Shown: piece after piece, positions 16,073 to 23,542 of the stretch
Layout of the letters: each line of letters begins with the position of its first letter
How positions within the stretch are numbered: position 1 is the first letter of the stretch
Source: Chloroflexota bacterium
GTDB lineage: Bacteria; Chloroflexota; UBA6077
Direction of reading: 5' to 3'
DNA: 23,980 bases
Assembly: GCA_021806765.1 (NCBI GenBank)
Contig: JAJZQR010000059.1
Coordinates: 1 to 23,980, forward strand
Notes under the pieces: generated by a model
What the model was told of the DNA's origin: nothing
Databases searched by the model: none
The model's input: only the letters and a program-made list of their open reading frames with translations
Position numbers and translations under genes: made by a program

Positions 16073-16101
16073 TTGACAGAGGGAGTGCTGGGTGCTAGCA
16101 T
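16073..16101 (+). promoter_or_regulatory. Strong sigma-70-type promoter of the PGI-like gene and downstream genes
   Basis: A consensus -35 TTGACA (16073-16078) and a -10 TAGCAT (16096-16101) at 17-bp spacing. As at the binding-protein promoter, the operator-like repeat begins directly after the -10. It probably drives 16216 onward, including at least part of the transporter genes. Confidence 0.75.
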
Positions 16102-16102
16102 C

Positions 16103-16132
16103 GGCACCGCTCACGGGACTGGTCACGGTACC
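16103..16132. promoter_or_regulatory. Operator-like site B, tandem 12-bp units
   Basis: GGCACCGCTCAC, GGGACTGGTCAC and GGTACC follow one another without a gap, giving two and a half direct copies of a 12-bp unit. The final 18 bases match site A at all but three positions and the first 24 bases match site C in 19 consecutive positions but one. Position over the start of transcription suggests repression. Confidence 0.65.
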
Positions 16133-16215
16133 CTTCTCCCAATTCCGCCTAACAGCGCGCCCGCCAGAGTTGGTGCCACCCAACGCCACCCTCGACGTGG
16201 AGAGAGTGATCGCAA

Positions 16216-18168
16216 ATGAGTGAATGTGGCTGCGAAGTACAGCTTCAGGGACCGATCGACGATGAGACAAGACGAACGGTCGAGCGGCTCGCCCAAGAGG
16301 ACTTCCTTGGACAGCTTCTTCGGCGCGACGGGCGGGCTGGGGAGCTTGCCATCGAAGGAGGGAGCGCCCAACTGGATTGGGTGGACGGGACAGAGAAGGC
16401 GCTGGCGCGCCGGGACTTGCTGGCCGAGGTCGAGGAGGAAGCGGCCGCCGGTCTTCGGCAGGGATACCGCCATCTCATCTGGTCGGGCATGGGGGGCTCT
16501 GTGCAGACAGTCCACGCATTGAAGCGTATGGGCTATCTGGACACAGGCAGCGCGTCGATCCATCCGCTGGACAGCACCGATCCGGCCTCTTTGAACCGAC
16601 TCCTGATGGAGATAGCTCAGCTGGAGGGGATTGACCTGGCCGCAGATGGAGCGGGTGCGGACGCCGCGGGAGCCGCCGGGTTACGGCAACTGTTGTCGAG
16701 TACGATGATGGTTGCCGTGGCCATGGGGATGACCTCGGAAGAGCCTATCACCCATCTCACCTGGTTCTGGGACCTGCTGCAGCGCTTCGACGTCGACCAC
16801 CCGGAGTCATCGGTCCAGGTCATCGCCCTGGAAGGCTCTTACCTGGACAGCTTCGCCCGGGAACGGAAGCTGAAGAGTTTCCCACTGCAGCTCGAAGGCA
16901 GGTGCTGCACGCCGGGGCGGATGAGCGCCCCCGCAACCCGTGTCTTTCTCCGTCCCGTGGCATGGGCTGCGGCTGCAGAAGTTCTGGCTCGAGATCCCAA
17001 CGCCCGGTTCACCGGCGACCTGCTGCTCTCTGTGCTCGAGCGCGCTCAGCGGCTTTACGGGGTCAGCAGCCGGTCATCGGAGCAGGAAAGGGCGGCGCTC
17101 ACGCTGCAAGACCCCTTCATTAGCCTGGGGGCCTACATCGCCAAAGAGGATCTGCGAGCCGGACGCAACAAGGTTCTTCTGACCCTTCCGACGGCCTGGC
17201 AGGGGCTGGCACCCTGGTTCGAGCAGGTAGTGGAGGAGAGCCTCGGCAAGAAAGGAAAGGGCTTCCTCATCTTCTACGAGCAGGATGTCCCGCCCGTCAT
17301 ATCCCAGCGCGACGACTGCCTGGTGCTCCGCATCTGCCGAGATGATGACCCAGAAGCTCAGGCCGACCTCCCTGCCTCGCGGAACGGCACCCCGCTGTTT
17401 TCTCTCAGGATGCCCATTCGCAACCTGCGTGGGCTGCCGAACGGTCTGGGCGAAGTGGCTGGACTGTTCGCGAACCTCGAGAAGATGGTGGCAACCTTCG
17501 CCTACATCCAGGGGATCGTGTTCGCCGGCCAACCGGCGGTGGAAGCCTACAAGAGGTATGCACGCGAGTTGAGGGAGAGCAACGGGGACATCTCCACAGC
17601 GGAAGACTCTCCCTGGCAGGCAAAGTCCGCGTCGCTCGCCGTCAACTACTCCTCCTTGTTCACAGGCGAGCTAATGTCGGCCTCCGACTGGGAATCCGAG
17701 TTGCCATCGTGGCGAACGGCATCTCCTCCGGAGGCGATTGCTGCCGTGTTGCGATTGGCCCGTCGCAAGGGATGGCTCGGGTATCTGGATCTCACCTTCA
17801 ACGGTGAGACTACCGCGGAGATGCGCTCGGTCCTGGACAAAGCAAGGCGAGAGCTAGCCAACAGGACCCTCGGTGTGCCTGCGAAGGTTCGCACTGGCCC
17901 CAGCGATTACCACTCGACAGAGCAGAGCGAGACGGATGGGCCTCCCGAGGTTGCGAGCCTCCGCTTCGTCTGCTCCGAGCACGAGCCAGTTATTGCAGGC
18001 GAGTATGGCGATCGTTTTCTGCTGGCTCAGGCTCATGGAACGTGGCGGGCGATGGAAGACGCGAGGCGTTGGGTTGTGATGGTCACCCTGGAGAATGGCA
18101 CCACTGCCGCAGCAGAGATGGCATCTTTGCTGGTTGGGGTCAATGCCGCCCTATCCGGAGCGAACTGA
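16216..18168 (+). CDS. Diverged phosphoglucose isomerase-fold (SIS domain) protein
   Basis: A 650-residue protein recognisable as a distant relative of the PGI half of bifunctional transaldolase/PGI enzymes. It keeps GMGGS (91-95) and LDSTDP (118-123), an RMSAP stretch corresponding to RxSAL, a segment GRNKVLLTLPTAWQGLAPWFEQVVEESLGKKGKGFLIF matching the family, and a C-terminal HST (566-568). However, the phosphosugar loop normally SKSGTTTET reads as AMGMTSEEP (169-177), and the C-terminal HSTGQLHKGG reads as HSTEQSETDG (566-575), which removes the catalytic-type Lys. It is probably not an ordinary glucose-6-phosphate isomerase: either it acts on a different sugar or it has a non-catalytic role. 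GGAGAG lies upstream of ATG at 16216. It is the first gene after promoter/operator B and 69 bases before a TIM-barrel isomerase-like gene. Confidence 0.75.
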   Translation: MSECGCEVQLQGPIDDETRRTVERLAQEDFLGQLLRRDGRAGELAIEGGSAQLDWVDGTEKALARRDLLAEVEEEAAAGLRQGYRHLIWSGMGGSVQTVHALKRMGYLDTGSASIHPLDSTDPASLNRLLMEIAQLEGIDLAADGAGADAAGAAGLRQLLSSTMMVAVAMGMTSEEPITHLTWFWDLLQRFDVDHPESSVQVIALEGSYLDSFARERKLKSFPLQLEGRCCTPGRMSAPATRVFLRPVAWAAAAEVLARDPNARFTGDLLLSVLERAQRLYGVSSRSSEQERAALTLQDPFISLGAYIAKEDLRAGRNKVLLTLPTAWQGLAPWFEQVVEESLGKKGKGFLIFYEQDVPPVISQRDDCLVLRICRDDDPEAQADLPASRNGTPLFSLRMPIRNLRGLPNGLGEVAGLFANLEKMVATFAYIQGIVFAGQPAVEAYKRYARELRESNGDISTAEDSPWQAKSASLAVNYSSLFTGELMSASDWESELPSWRTASPPEAIAAVLRLARRKGWLGYLDLTFNGETTAEMRSVLDKARRELANRTLGVPAKVRTGPSDYHSTEQSETDGPPEVASLRFVCSEHEPVIAGEYGDRFLLAQAHGTWRAMEDARRWVVMVTLENGTTAAAEMASLLVGVNAALSGAN

Positions 18169-18237
18169 GGCAGCTCGCGCGGTATATCGAACCTTCACAG
18201 GGATCCAAGTAGAGACGCAACAGGAGGTGCAAACAGA

Positions 18238-19086
18238 GTGATCAAGCTCAGTGTATTCAGTGACGACCTGGCGGCGAACTGGCAGCGGGCGGTAGGGATA
18301 GCCCAGGAGGCGGGTGTCCAGGGACTTGAGATCCGCAACATCGGCGGCAAGAGCAGCAAGGACCTGACGGACGAAGAGGCCAAGGAAATGGCCAGGGCCC
18401 TCAAGGGAACGGGCCTGAGCATCAGCTGCATGGGCTCCACCTATGGCCGTGGCTTCTGGCTGGACGACCCCGAGGCCAAGAAGATGACTGAGGGCGTCCT
18501 GGCCAAGATGATCCGCTTCTGCGAGATTTTCGACACCAACAAGATCCGGGTCTTTGCCCTGTGGATCCCTGGGTACGAAGACGCCAAGGACAAGTGGGCC
18601 GTTCGGCCTCGCTTCAATCTCGACCTTCTCACTCGCATCGTAAGGAACATGGAAGACTCCGTGAAAATGGCCGAGAAGGCCGGAGTCTCGCTGCTGATCG
18701 AGAACGAGGGCAATTCCTACAGCGGCACCTGCCGCGAGGCGAGGCTGATCATGGAGGCTATCGACTCCCCTGCCGTTCAGTGCATTTACCACCCCCGCCT
18801 GGCTGGGTTGACCGGGGAGCCTGCCTATCCCGAGGGGTACAACCAGACCAGGGCGTTCACCAAGCACGTGCACATGGGCCGCCTGGATTACTACTGGGAC
18901 CACAGCGCCCCTACTATTCCGCATCGCGAGGTGCTGGAGGCCTTGGTCGCGGACCAATACGATGGCTGGGTCACCATCGAGAGGCACTTCCACCCCAGGG
19001 ATCCTGAAAAGGAGCCCGAACTCCGCCGGCAGACTCTGAACGACATCAAGGCCGTGAGGGAAATCCTGGCCGGAATTACCAAGTAG
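18238..19086 (+). CDS. Sugar phosphate isomerase/epimerase-like TIM-barrel protein with altered metal site
   Basis: A 282-residue member of the xylose isomerase-like TIM-barrel superfamily, presumably cytoplasmic. Glu155 (LLIENEG), His212 (KHVHMGR) and Glu248 (VTIERHF) fall where metal ligands are expected, but the usual DPxN/DPGN element reads CIYHPRLAG, with His185 in place of the metal-binding Asp. In D-tagatose 3-epimerase the ligands are Glu152, Asp185, His211 and Glu246, so the spacing agrees closely. The enzyme may use a modified metal site or another chemistry. GTG at 18238 has AGGAGGT 9 bases upstream, a strong start. It lies between the PGI-like gene and a Gfo/Idh dehydrogenase gene in the same direction, a pairing common in cyclitol and keto-glycoside pathways. 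Confidence 0.88.
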   Translation: MIKLSVFSDDLAANWQRAVGIAQEAGVQGLEIRNIGGKSSKDLTDEEAKEMARALKGTGLSISCMGSTYGRGFWLDDPEAKKMTEGVLAKMIRFCEIFDTNKIRVFALWIPGYEDAKDKWAVRPRFNLDLLTRIVRNMEDSVKMAEKAGVSLLIENEGNSYSGTCREARLIMEAIDSPAVQCIYHPRLAGLTGEPAYPEGYNQTRAFTKHVHMGRLDYYWDHSAPTIPHREVLEALVADQYDGWVTIERHFHPRDPEKEPELRRQTLNDIKAVREILAGITK

Positions 19087-19145
19087 CGAGATCGCTTGCC
19101 TGGGGATGGGCAAGAAGTTAAGACTGTAGGGAGCTTGCTGAGATC

Positions 19146-20174
19146 ATGACAGGCAAAGACGGCAGAGTTGGTTTCGGCATCATCGGGCTGGGGATCGGCC
19201 TTTCGCGCTGCGAGATGATGCAGGAGGCGCCAGAGGCACGGCTGGTCGCGGTGGCCGATCTCGTCGAGGACAAGGCCAAGAGTGTGGCGGCCAAGTTCGG
19301 TGCCGACTGGTACACCGACTATCACAAGATGCTGGAGCGTGAGGATATCGACGTGGTCGGGGTCTACACGCCCAGTGGTCTGCACCTGAACATAGCGTTG
19401 GACGTGGCCCGTGCTGGCAAGCATGTGCTCACCACTAAACCGATGGAGATCACCCTCGAGCGCGCCGATGCCATAATCAGCGCCGCCAAGGAAGCGGGGG
19501 TGAAGCTGGCCACCGAGTTTGCCAGCCGGTACTCGACCTACAACTACGCCCTGTACCGCGCGATCAGGGACGGCAAGTTCGGCAAGATGGTGCTGGGCGA
19601 GTTCAACTATAAGTGCTATCGCGACCAGGCCTACTACGAGTCCAACGGTGGCTGGCGTGGGACCTGGAAGGTGGATGGCGGCGGGGCGATCATGAACCAG
19701 ACCATCCATTCGGTGGACCAGATGCTGTGGCTGATGGGGGATGTCGAAACGGTCACGGCCCGCTGGGGCACCTACACTCACAAGATCGAGACCGAGGACA
19801 CGGCGGTAGCCCTGATTACCTTCAAGAGCGGGGCGATGGGTGTGCTGGCGGGCACCACCACCTTCCACAACGCCCGACCGTTCAAACATTATGGGGGCGG
19901 CGTGACTCGCCGAAGTGAGATCAACGGGGAGTTCGGCAGCGCCACCATGATCGACGACGTGACGAAGATGTGGAAGACCGTCGAGGGCGAGGTGCCGTCG
20001 CAGGTATCGCTGCCCGCGGTGAACGTTTTCCAGGACTATTCTCGGTGGGTACTGGATGACAACTACAGTTCGCCGACCCTCGCCAAGGCTGAGGACTCGC
20101 GCAAGACGTTGGAGTTGGTGCTGGCGGTCTACGAATCCGCCCGCTCTGGCAAGACCGTGACGCTGCCGCTGTAG
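19146..20174 (+). CDS. Gfo/Idh/MocA family oxidoreductase
   Basis: A 342-residue NAD(P)-dependent dehydrogenase. The Rossmann fold begins with GIIGLGIG (11-18). The EKP signature is TTKP here (96-99), with Lys98 kept and Glu replaced by Thr, a tolerated variant in the family. GGGAIMNQTIHSVD (178-191) gives Asn184 and His188. A Tyr-rich stretch (RYSTYNYALYR; CYRDQAYYESNGGW) may line the substrate pocket. It is clearly a different paralogue from the minus-strand Gfo/Idh protein, although both share the YY-GGWR segment, so the two may act on related substrates. ATG at 19146 has GGGAG about 13 bases upstream, a weak spacing. It lies 59 bases after the TIM-barrel isomerase-like gene and is followed by a strong hairpin before the permease genes. 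Confidence 0.93.
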   Translation: MTGKDGRVGFGIIGLGIGLSRCEMMQEAPEARLVAVADLVEDKAKSVAAKFGADWYTDYHKMLEREDIDVVGVYTPSGLHLNIALDVARAGKHVLTTKPMEITLERADAIISAAKEAGVKLATEFASRYSTYNYALYRAIRDGKFGKMVLGEFNYKCYRDQAYYESNGGWRGTWKVDGGGAIMNQTIHSVDQMLWLMGDVETVTARWGTYTHKIETEDTAVALITFKSGAMGVLAGTTTFHNARPFKHYGGGVTRRSEINGEFGSATMIDDVTKMWKTVEGEVPSQVSLPAVNVFQDYSRWVLDDNYSSPTLAKAEDSRKTLELVLAVYESARSGKTVTLPL

Positions 20175-20278
20175 CCGGGGTCGCACAACTGCCTGGGCGT
20201 GTGAACCGTGAAGAGCGTTTCCTTCCAGGCGCCGGTGTAGAGCAATTGGCGAGGCTCTTCTGCAAGAGCTAGAGCTGG

Positions 20279-20319
20279 GGCCGCTCCGGGGACGACTCTG
20301 AGTCGTCCCCGGAGCGGCC
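20279..20319 (+). terminator. 19-bp perfect hairpin between the catabolic and transporter genes
   Basis: GGCCGCTCCGGGGACGACT (20279-20297) pairs perfectly with 20301-20319 across a 3-base loop. No U-tract follows. It lies 105 bases after the Gfo/Idh stop and 49 bases before the first permease gene, and no clear promoter is visible after it. It may reduce, but not abolish, transcription into the transporter genes, or it may protect RNA ends. A smaller hairpin (GCTCTT, loop CTGC, AAGAGC; 20254-20269) lies just before it. Confidence 0.6.
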
Positions 20320-20367
20320 GGCGGCGAGCGCGGACTCATCTCCGCTGCTACTAGAGGGGTAGTGCAA

Positions 20368-21357
20368 ATGCTTGCATACACAGTGCGACGCCTCATGATG
20401 GCCGTCCTGACACTCGTGGCAATATCGATGCTTTCGTTTGTGATCATCCAGCTGCCACCGGGTGACTACATCACCACCTACATCGCCCAGCAGGAAGCCT
20501 CAGGCAGCATGGTGTCTGAGCAAGAGGCAGCCTCTCTCCGTACCCTGTACGGGCTGGACCAACCTATCTACGTGCAGTACGTGAAATGGATGGGGCAGAT
20601 TGCCCAGGGCAACTTCGGGATGTCCATGCAGTGGAGCAGACCGGTGATGGACGTCATCGGAGACCGTCTCACCTTGACGGGGGTACTCTCCCTGGCTGCC
20701 CTAGCGTTCACCTGGATGCTGGCCCTGCCCATAGGTATCTACTCGGCAGTCCGCCAGTACTCCATAGGAGACTACGTCTTCACCCTGGTGGGGTTCATCG
20801 GCCTTGCGGTCCCCAGCTTCATGCTGGCGCTCGTACTGATGTACGTGGGGTTCGCCGTCTTCAACACCAACGTCGGCGGGCTGTTCTCGAGTCAGTACAT
20901 GGATGCGCCGTGGAGTCTCGCCCGGCTCCAAGACCTGCTGCGGCACCTGCCGCTACCCGCAATAGTCCTCGGCCTGGCAGGCACGGCGCAGATGATACGG
21001 ATCATGCGCGCCAACCTGCTGGACGAGCTGCGTAAGCCCTACGTAGTAACCGCCCGGGCGAAGGGGCTATCGGAGTTCAGGGCGATCGTGAAGTACCCGG
21101 TCCGGGTGGCTCTCAACCCCTTCGCCAGCACAATTGGCTACACCCTGCCCTACATTGTATCAGGGAGCATTATCGTATCCCTGGTGCTCAGTCTCCCAAC
21201 CGTAGGACCACTACTGTTGAACGCGCTCATCGCTCAGGACATGTTCCTTGCGGGAACCATCATCCTTCTGCTCGGTACGATGACCGTGATCGGCACCTTC
21301 CTCTCCGACCTCCTGCTGATGTGGATTGACCCGCGTATCCGGTTCGAGGAGTCCTGA
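20368..21357 (+). CDS. Dpp/Opp-type ABC transporter permease (DppB-like)
   Basis: A 329-residue inner membrane protein with about six membrane helices, opening with the typical YTVRRLMMAVLTLVAISMLSFVIIQLPPGD. The ATPase-docking EAA loop reads ELRKPYVVTARAKGLSEFRAI. ATG at 20368 is preferred over GTG at 20362 because AGAGGGG then sits 8 bases upstream. Its stop is only 3 bases before the next permease gene, so the two are co-translated. With its partner it would carry the ligand of the family-5 binding protein encoded at 11270, the only such binding protein in the window. Family members move peptides, nickel, opines or oligosaccharides; the surrounding enzymes point to a sugar-like ligand (inference). 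Confidence 0.95.
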   Translation: MLAYTVRRLMMAVLTLVAISMLSFVIIQLPPGDYITTYIAQQEASGSMVSEQEAASLRTLYGLDQPIYVQYVKWMGQIAQGNFGMSMQWSRPVMDVIGDRLTLTGVLSLAALAFTWMLALPIGIYSAVRQYSIGDYVFTLVGFIGLAVPSFMLALVLMYVGFAVFNTNVGGLFSSQYMDAPWSLARLQDLLRHLPLPAIVLGLAGTAQMIRIMRANLLDELRKPYVVTARAKGLSEFRAIVKYPVRVALNPFASTIGYTLPYIVSGSIIVSLVLSLPTVGPLLLNALIAQDMFLAGTIILLLGTMTVIGTFLSDLLLMWIDPRIRFEES

Positions 21358-21360
21358 ACG

Positions 21361-22506
21361 ATGGCAGAAATCTCGGCTACTGCTGTAGATAAGGTCCCCG
21401 GCACGACTACCGTCGAAGAAGAGCGGATCTCAGTAGCGACACAGTGGCAGCTGATGTGGTGGCGCTTTCGCAAGCATCGCCTGGCTATGGTCGGCAGCAT
21501 CGTCATCATCCTGTTCTACATGGTCGTGGCGACCGCTGAGTTCCTCGCCACTGGAGACCCGGAGGCGTCGGATGCTCAGCGCTCTCTGATGCCACCGCAG
21601 CAGATACACTTCTTCGACAACGGCACCTTCAGTCCGTACGTGAATGCTCTCAAGGGCAGCCGGGATCCCGTCACCTTTAAGAGGGTATACGTGCTGGACC
21701 CCAGCCAGAAGATACCGGTTCGCTTCTTCGCTCAGGGGTTTGAGTACAGGTTACTCGGGATCATTCCGACAGACCGGCACCTGGTTGGTATTGATGGCGT
21801 TGAGGCGAGGAGTAATTTGTTCCTGCTGGGCACGGATGAGCAGGGACGCGACGTTTGGTCGCGGGTAATCTACGGTACCCGGATATCGCTAACCATTGGA
21901 CTAATAAGCGTCATGGTCAGCCTGCTTCTGGGCGTTACGCTCGGGGGCCTGTCGGGCTACTATGGCGGCACAGTAGACCTGGTGGTGCAGCGCGTCATCG
22001 AGATCCTTCGGTCTATACCCACCATCCCGTTGTGGATGGGGCTGGCGGCGGCCCTGCCCAGGGACTGGGACATCTTCAAGGTCTACTTCGCCATAACCAT
22101 CATCATTTCACTGATCGGCTGGACAGAGCTCGCTCGTGTGGTCCGAGGGCGCTTCCTGTCCCTCCGACAAGAGGACTTCGTGATGGCGGCTGAACTGGCG
22201 GGCTGCAGCCGTGTCAGGATTATCATGCGCCACATGGTGCCGTCGTTTCTCAGCCACATAATCGCCGCGACGACATTGGCGCTGCCTCAGATGATCCTCA
22301 GCGAGACATCCTTGAGCTTCCTGGGCTTGGGTCTCCGGCCCCCCGCAATCAGTTGGGGAGTGCTGCTCCAGCAGGCGCAGAACGTCCAGTCTGTCGCGCT
22401 CTCTCCGTGGCTGCTCTATCCGGTCATCCCTGTGATCGTGTCGATCCTGGCATTCAACTTCGTGGGCGATGGGCTGCGAGACGCGGCCGATCCCTACGGC
22501 GCATAG
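21361..22506 (+). CDS. Dpp/Opp-type ABC transporter permease (DppC-like) with long periplasmic loop
   Basis: A 381-residue inner membrane protein. After a charged N-terminus (about 45 residues) and the first membrane helix ([19 protein letters not shown]), about 90 polar residues precede the conserved [23 protein letters not shown]. This loop is longer than in classic DppC (about 300 residues in total) and includes [19 protein letters not shown]. Five further helices follow, with the EAA loop [21 protein letters not shown] and the usual C-terminal [23 protein letters not shown] and DGLRDAADP. Long-loop DppC proteins occur in several Chloroflexota and Thermotogota transporters. It begins 3 bases after the partner permease stop, and ends 10 bases before the ATPase gene. 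Confidence 0.95.
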   Translation: MAEISATAVDKVPGTTTVEEERISVATQWQLMWWRFRKHRLAMVGSIVIILFYMVVATAEFLATGDPEASDAQRSLMPPQQIHFFDNGTFSPYVNALKGSRDPVTFKRVYVLDPSQKIPVRFFAQGFEYRLLGIIPTDRHLVGIDGVEARSNLFLLGTDEQGRDVWSRVIYGTRISLTIGLISVMVSLLLGVTLGGLSGYYGGTVDLVVQRVIEILRSIPTIPLWMGLAAALPRDWDIFKVYFAITIIISLIGWTELARVVRGRFLSLRQEDFVMAAELAGCSRVRIIMRHMVPSFLSHIIAATTLALPQMILSETSLSFLGLGLRPPAISWGVLLQQAQNVQSVALSPWLLYPVIPVIVSILAFNFVGDGLRDAADPYGA

Positions 22507-22516
22507 GAGCCGGGCC

Positions 22517-23542
22517 ATGCAGAGCCAGCAGCAACCCCTGTTGTCGGTGCGCAATCTGAAGACCTACTTCCAGTCCGACGAGGGTCTCACCAAAGCCGTG
22601 GATGGGGCCAGCTTCGACATCTATCCGGGTAAGACGGTGGGAGTGGTCGGAGAGAGCGGCTGCGGTAAGAGTGTGACCGCCCGGTCGATCCTTAGGATCG
22701 TGGAGAAGCCCGGTCGTATCGTGGACGGGCAGATCCTGCTGCGGCGCAGCGATGCAAAGGGGCAGGAGGGTAAGGTAGACCTCGCAAAGCTGCCCAGCGG
22801 CGGCAGGGAGATGCGGGCGATTCGGGGCAAGGAGATCGGCCTCGTCTTCCAGGAGCCGATGACTTCCTTTAGCCCTGTCCACACCGTGGGTAGCCAGATC
22901 ATCGAAGCCATACTGCTGCATCAGAAGTTGAGCAAGAGGGAGGCTAGGGAGAGGGCCATCGAGCTGCTTCGGCTGGTAGGCATCCCCAAGCCTGAGCGGA
23001 GAGTGGGTGAATACGCCTTCGAGCTGAGCGGTGGCCTGCGCCAGAGGGCGATGATCGCCATGGCGCTCTCGTGCGATCCGCGGCTCCTGATCGCCGATGA
23101 GCCCACTACGGCGCTGGACGTTACGACGCAGGCTCAGATCCTGGACCTGTTGCAGCAGCTTCAGGACCAGCGGGGAATGGCCGTCATGCTGATAACTCAC
23201 AACCTCGGGGTGGTCGCCGAGACGGCCGACGAAGTGGTGGTAATGTATCTGGGCCGAGTGGTGGAGGAGGGCCCGGTAGACGAGATCTTCCACACTCCGA
23301 GGCACCCCTACACCAAGGCGCTGCTGAAGTCTATCCCCAGCCTTCATTCGGCCCCACGGGTGAAGCTGCCCACCATCAGTGGATCCATTCCCCACCCCTT
23401 CAATCGACCGTCCGGCTGCGCGTTCCATCCCAGATGCTCCAGCTTCATCCCCGGCACGTGCGACCAGCAGGAGCCGGCGCTCGCGGCGGTCACCGACACG
23501 CAAAGTGTGAGCTGTTTTCTCTACGGGGGGCGGGAGAAGTGA
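22517..23542 (+). CDS. Dpp/Opp-type ABC transporter ATP-binding protein (DppD-like)
   Basis: A 341-residue cytoplasmic ATPase that powers the transporter. Walker A GESGCGKS (45-52), Q-loop FQEPMTSF, signature LSGGLRQR (170-177), Walker B LLIADEP (190-196) and the switch His in LITHNLG are all present. The C-terminal oligopeptide/dipeptide extension carries [16 protein letters not shown], whose Cys residues in relatives hold an iron-sulfur cluster. ATG at 22517 has GGAG at the right spacing; the longer frame from 22469 overlaps the permease gene. Its stop overlaps the start of the second ATPase gene by four bases (GTGA), so the two ATPases are translationally coupled and probably form a heterodimer. 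Confidence 0.96.
   Translation: MQSQQQPLLSVRNLKTYFQSDEGLTKAVDGASFDIYPGKTVGVVGESGCGKSVTARSILRIVEKPGRIVDGQILLRRSDAKGQEGKVDLAKLPSGGREMRAIRGKEIGLVFQEPMTSFSPVHTVGSQIIEAILLHQKLSKREARERAIELLRLVGIPKPERRVGEYAFELSGGLRQRAMIAMALSCDPRLLIADEPTTALDVTTQAQILDLLQQLQDQRGMAVMLITHNLGVVAETADEVVVMYLGRVVEEGPVDEIFHTPRHPYTKALLKSIPSLHSAPRVKLPTISGSIPHPFNRPSGCAFHPRCSSFIPGTCDQQEPALAAVTDTQSVSCFLYGGREK

Noticed and set aside
19747..19766. GGTCACGGCCCGC inside the second Gfo/Idh gene as a further operator
   Set aside because: Lies well inside a coding region and shares only the GGTCACGG octamer; expected by chance in GC-rich coding sequence.
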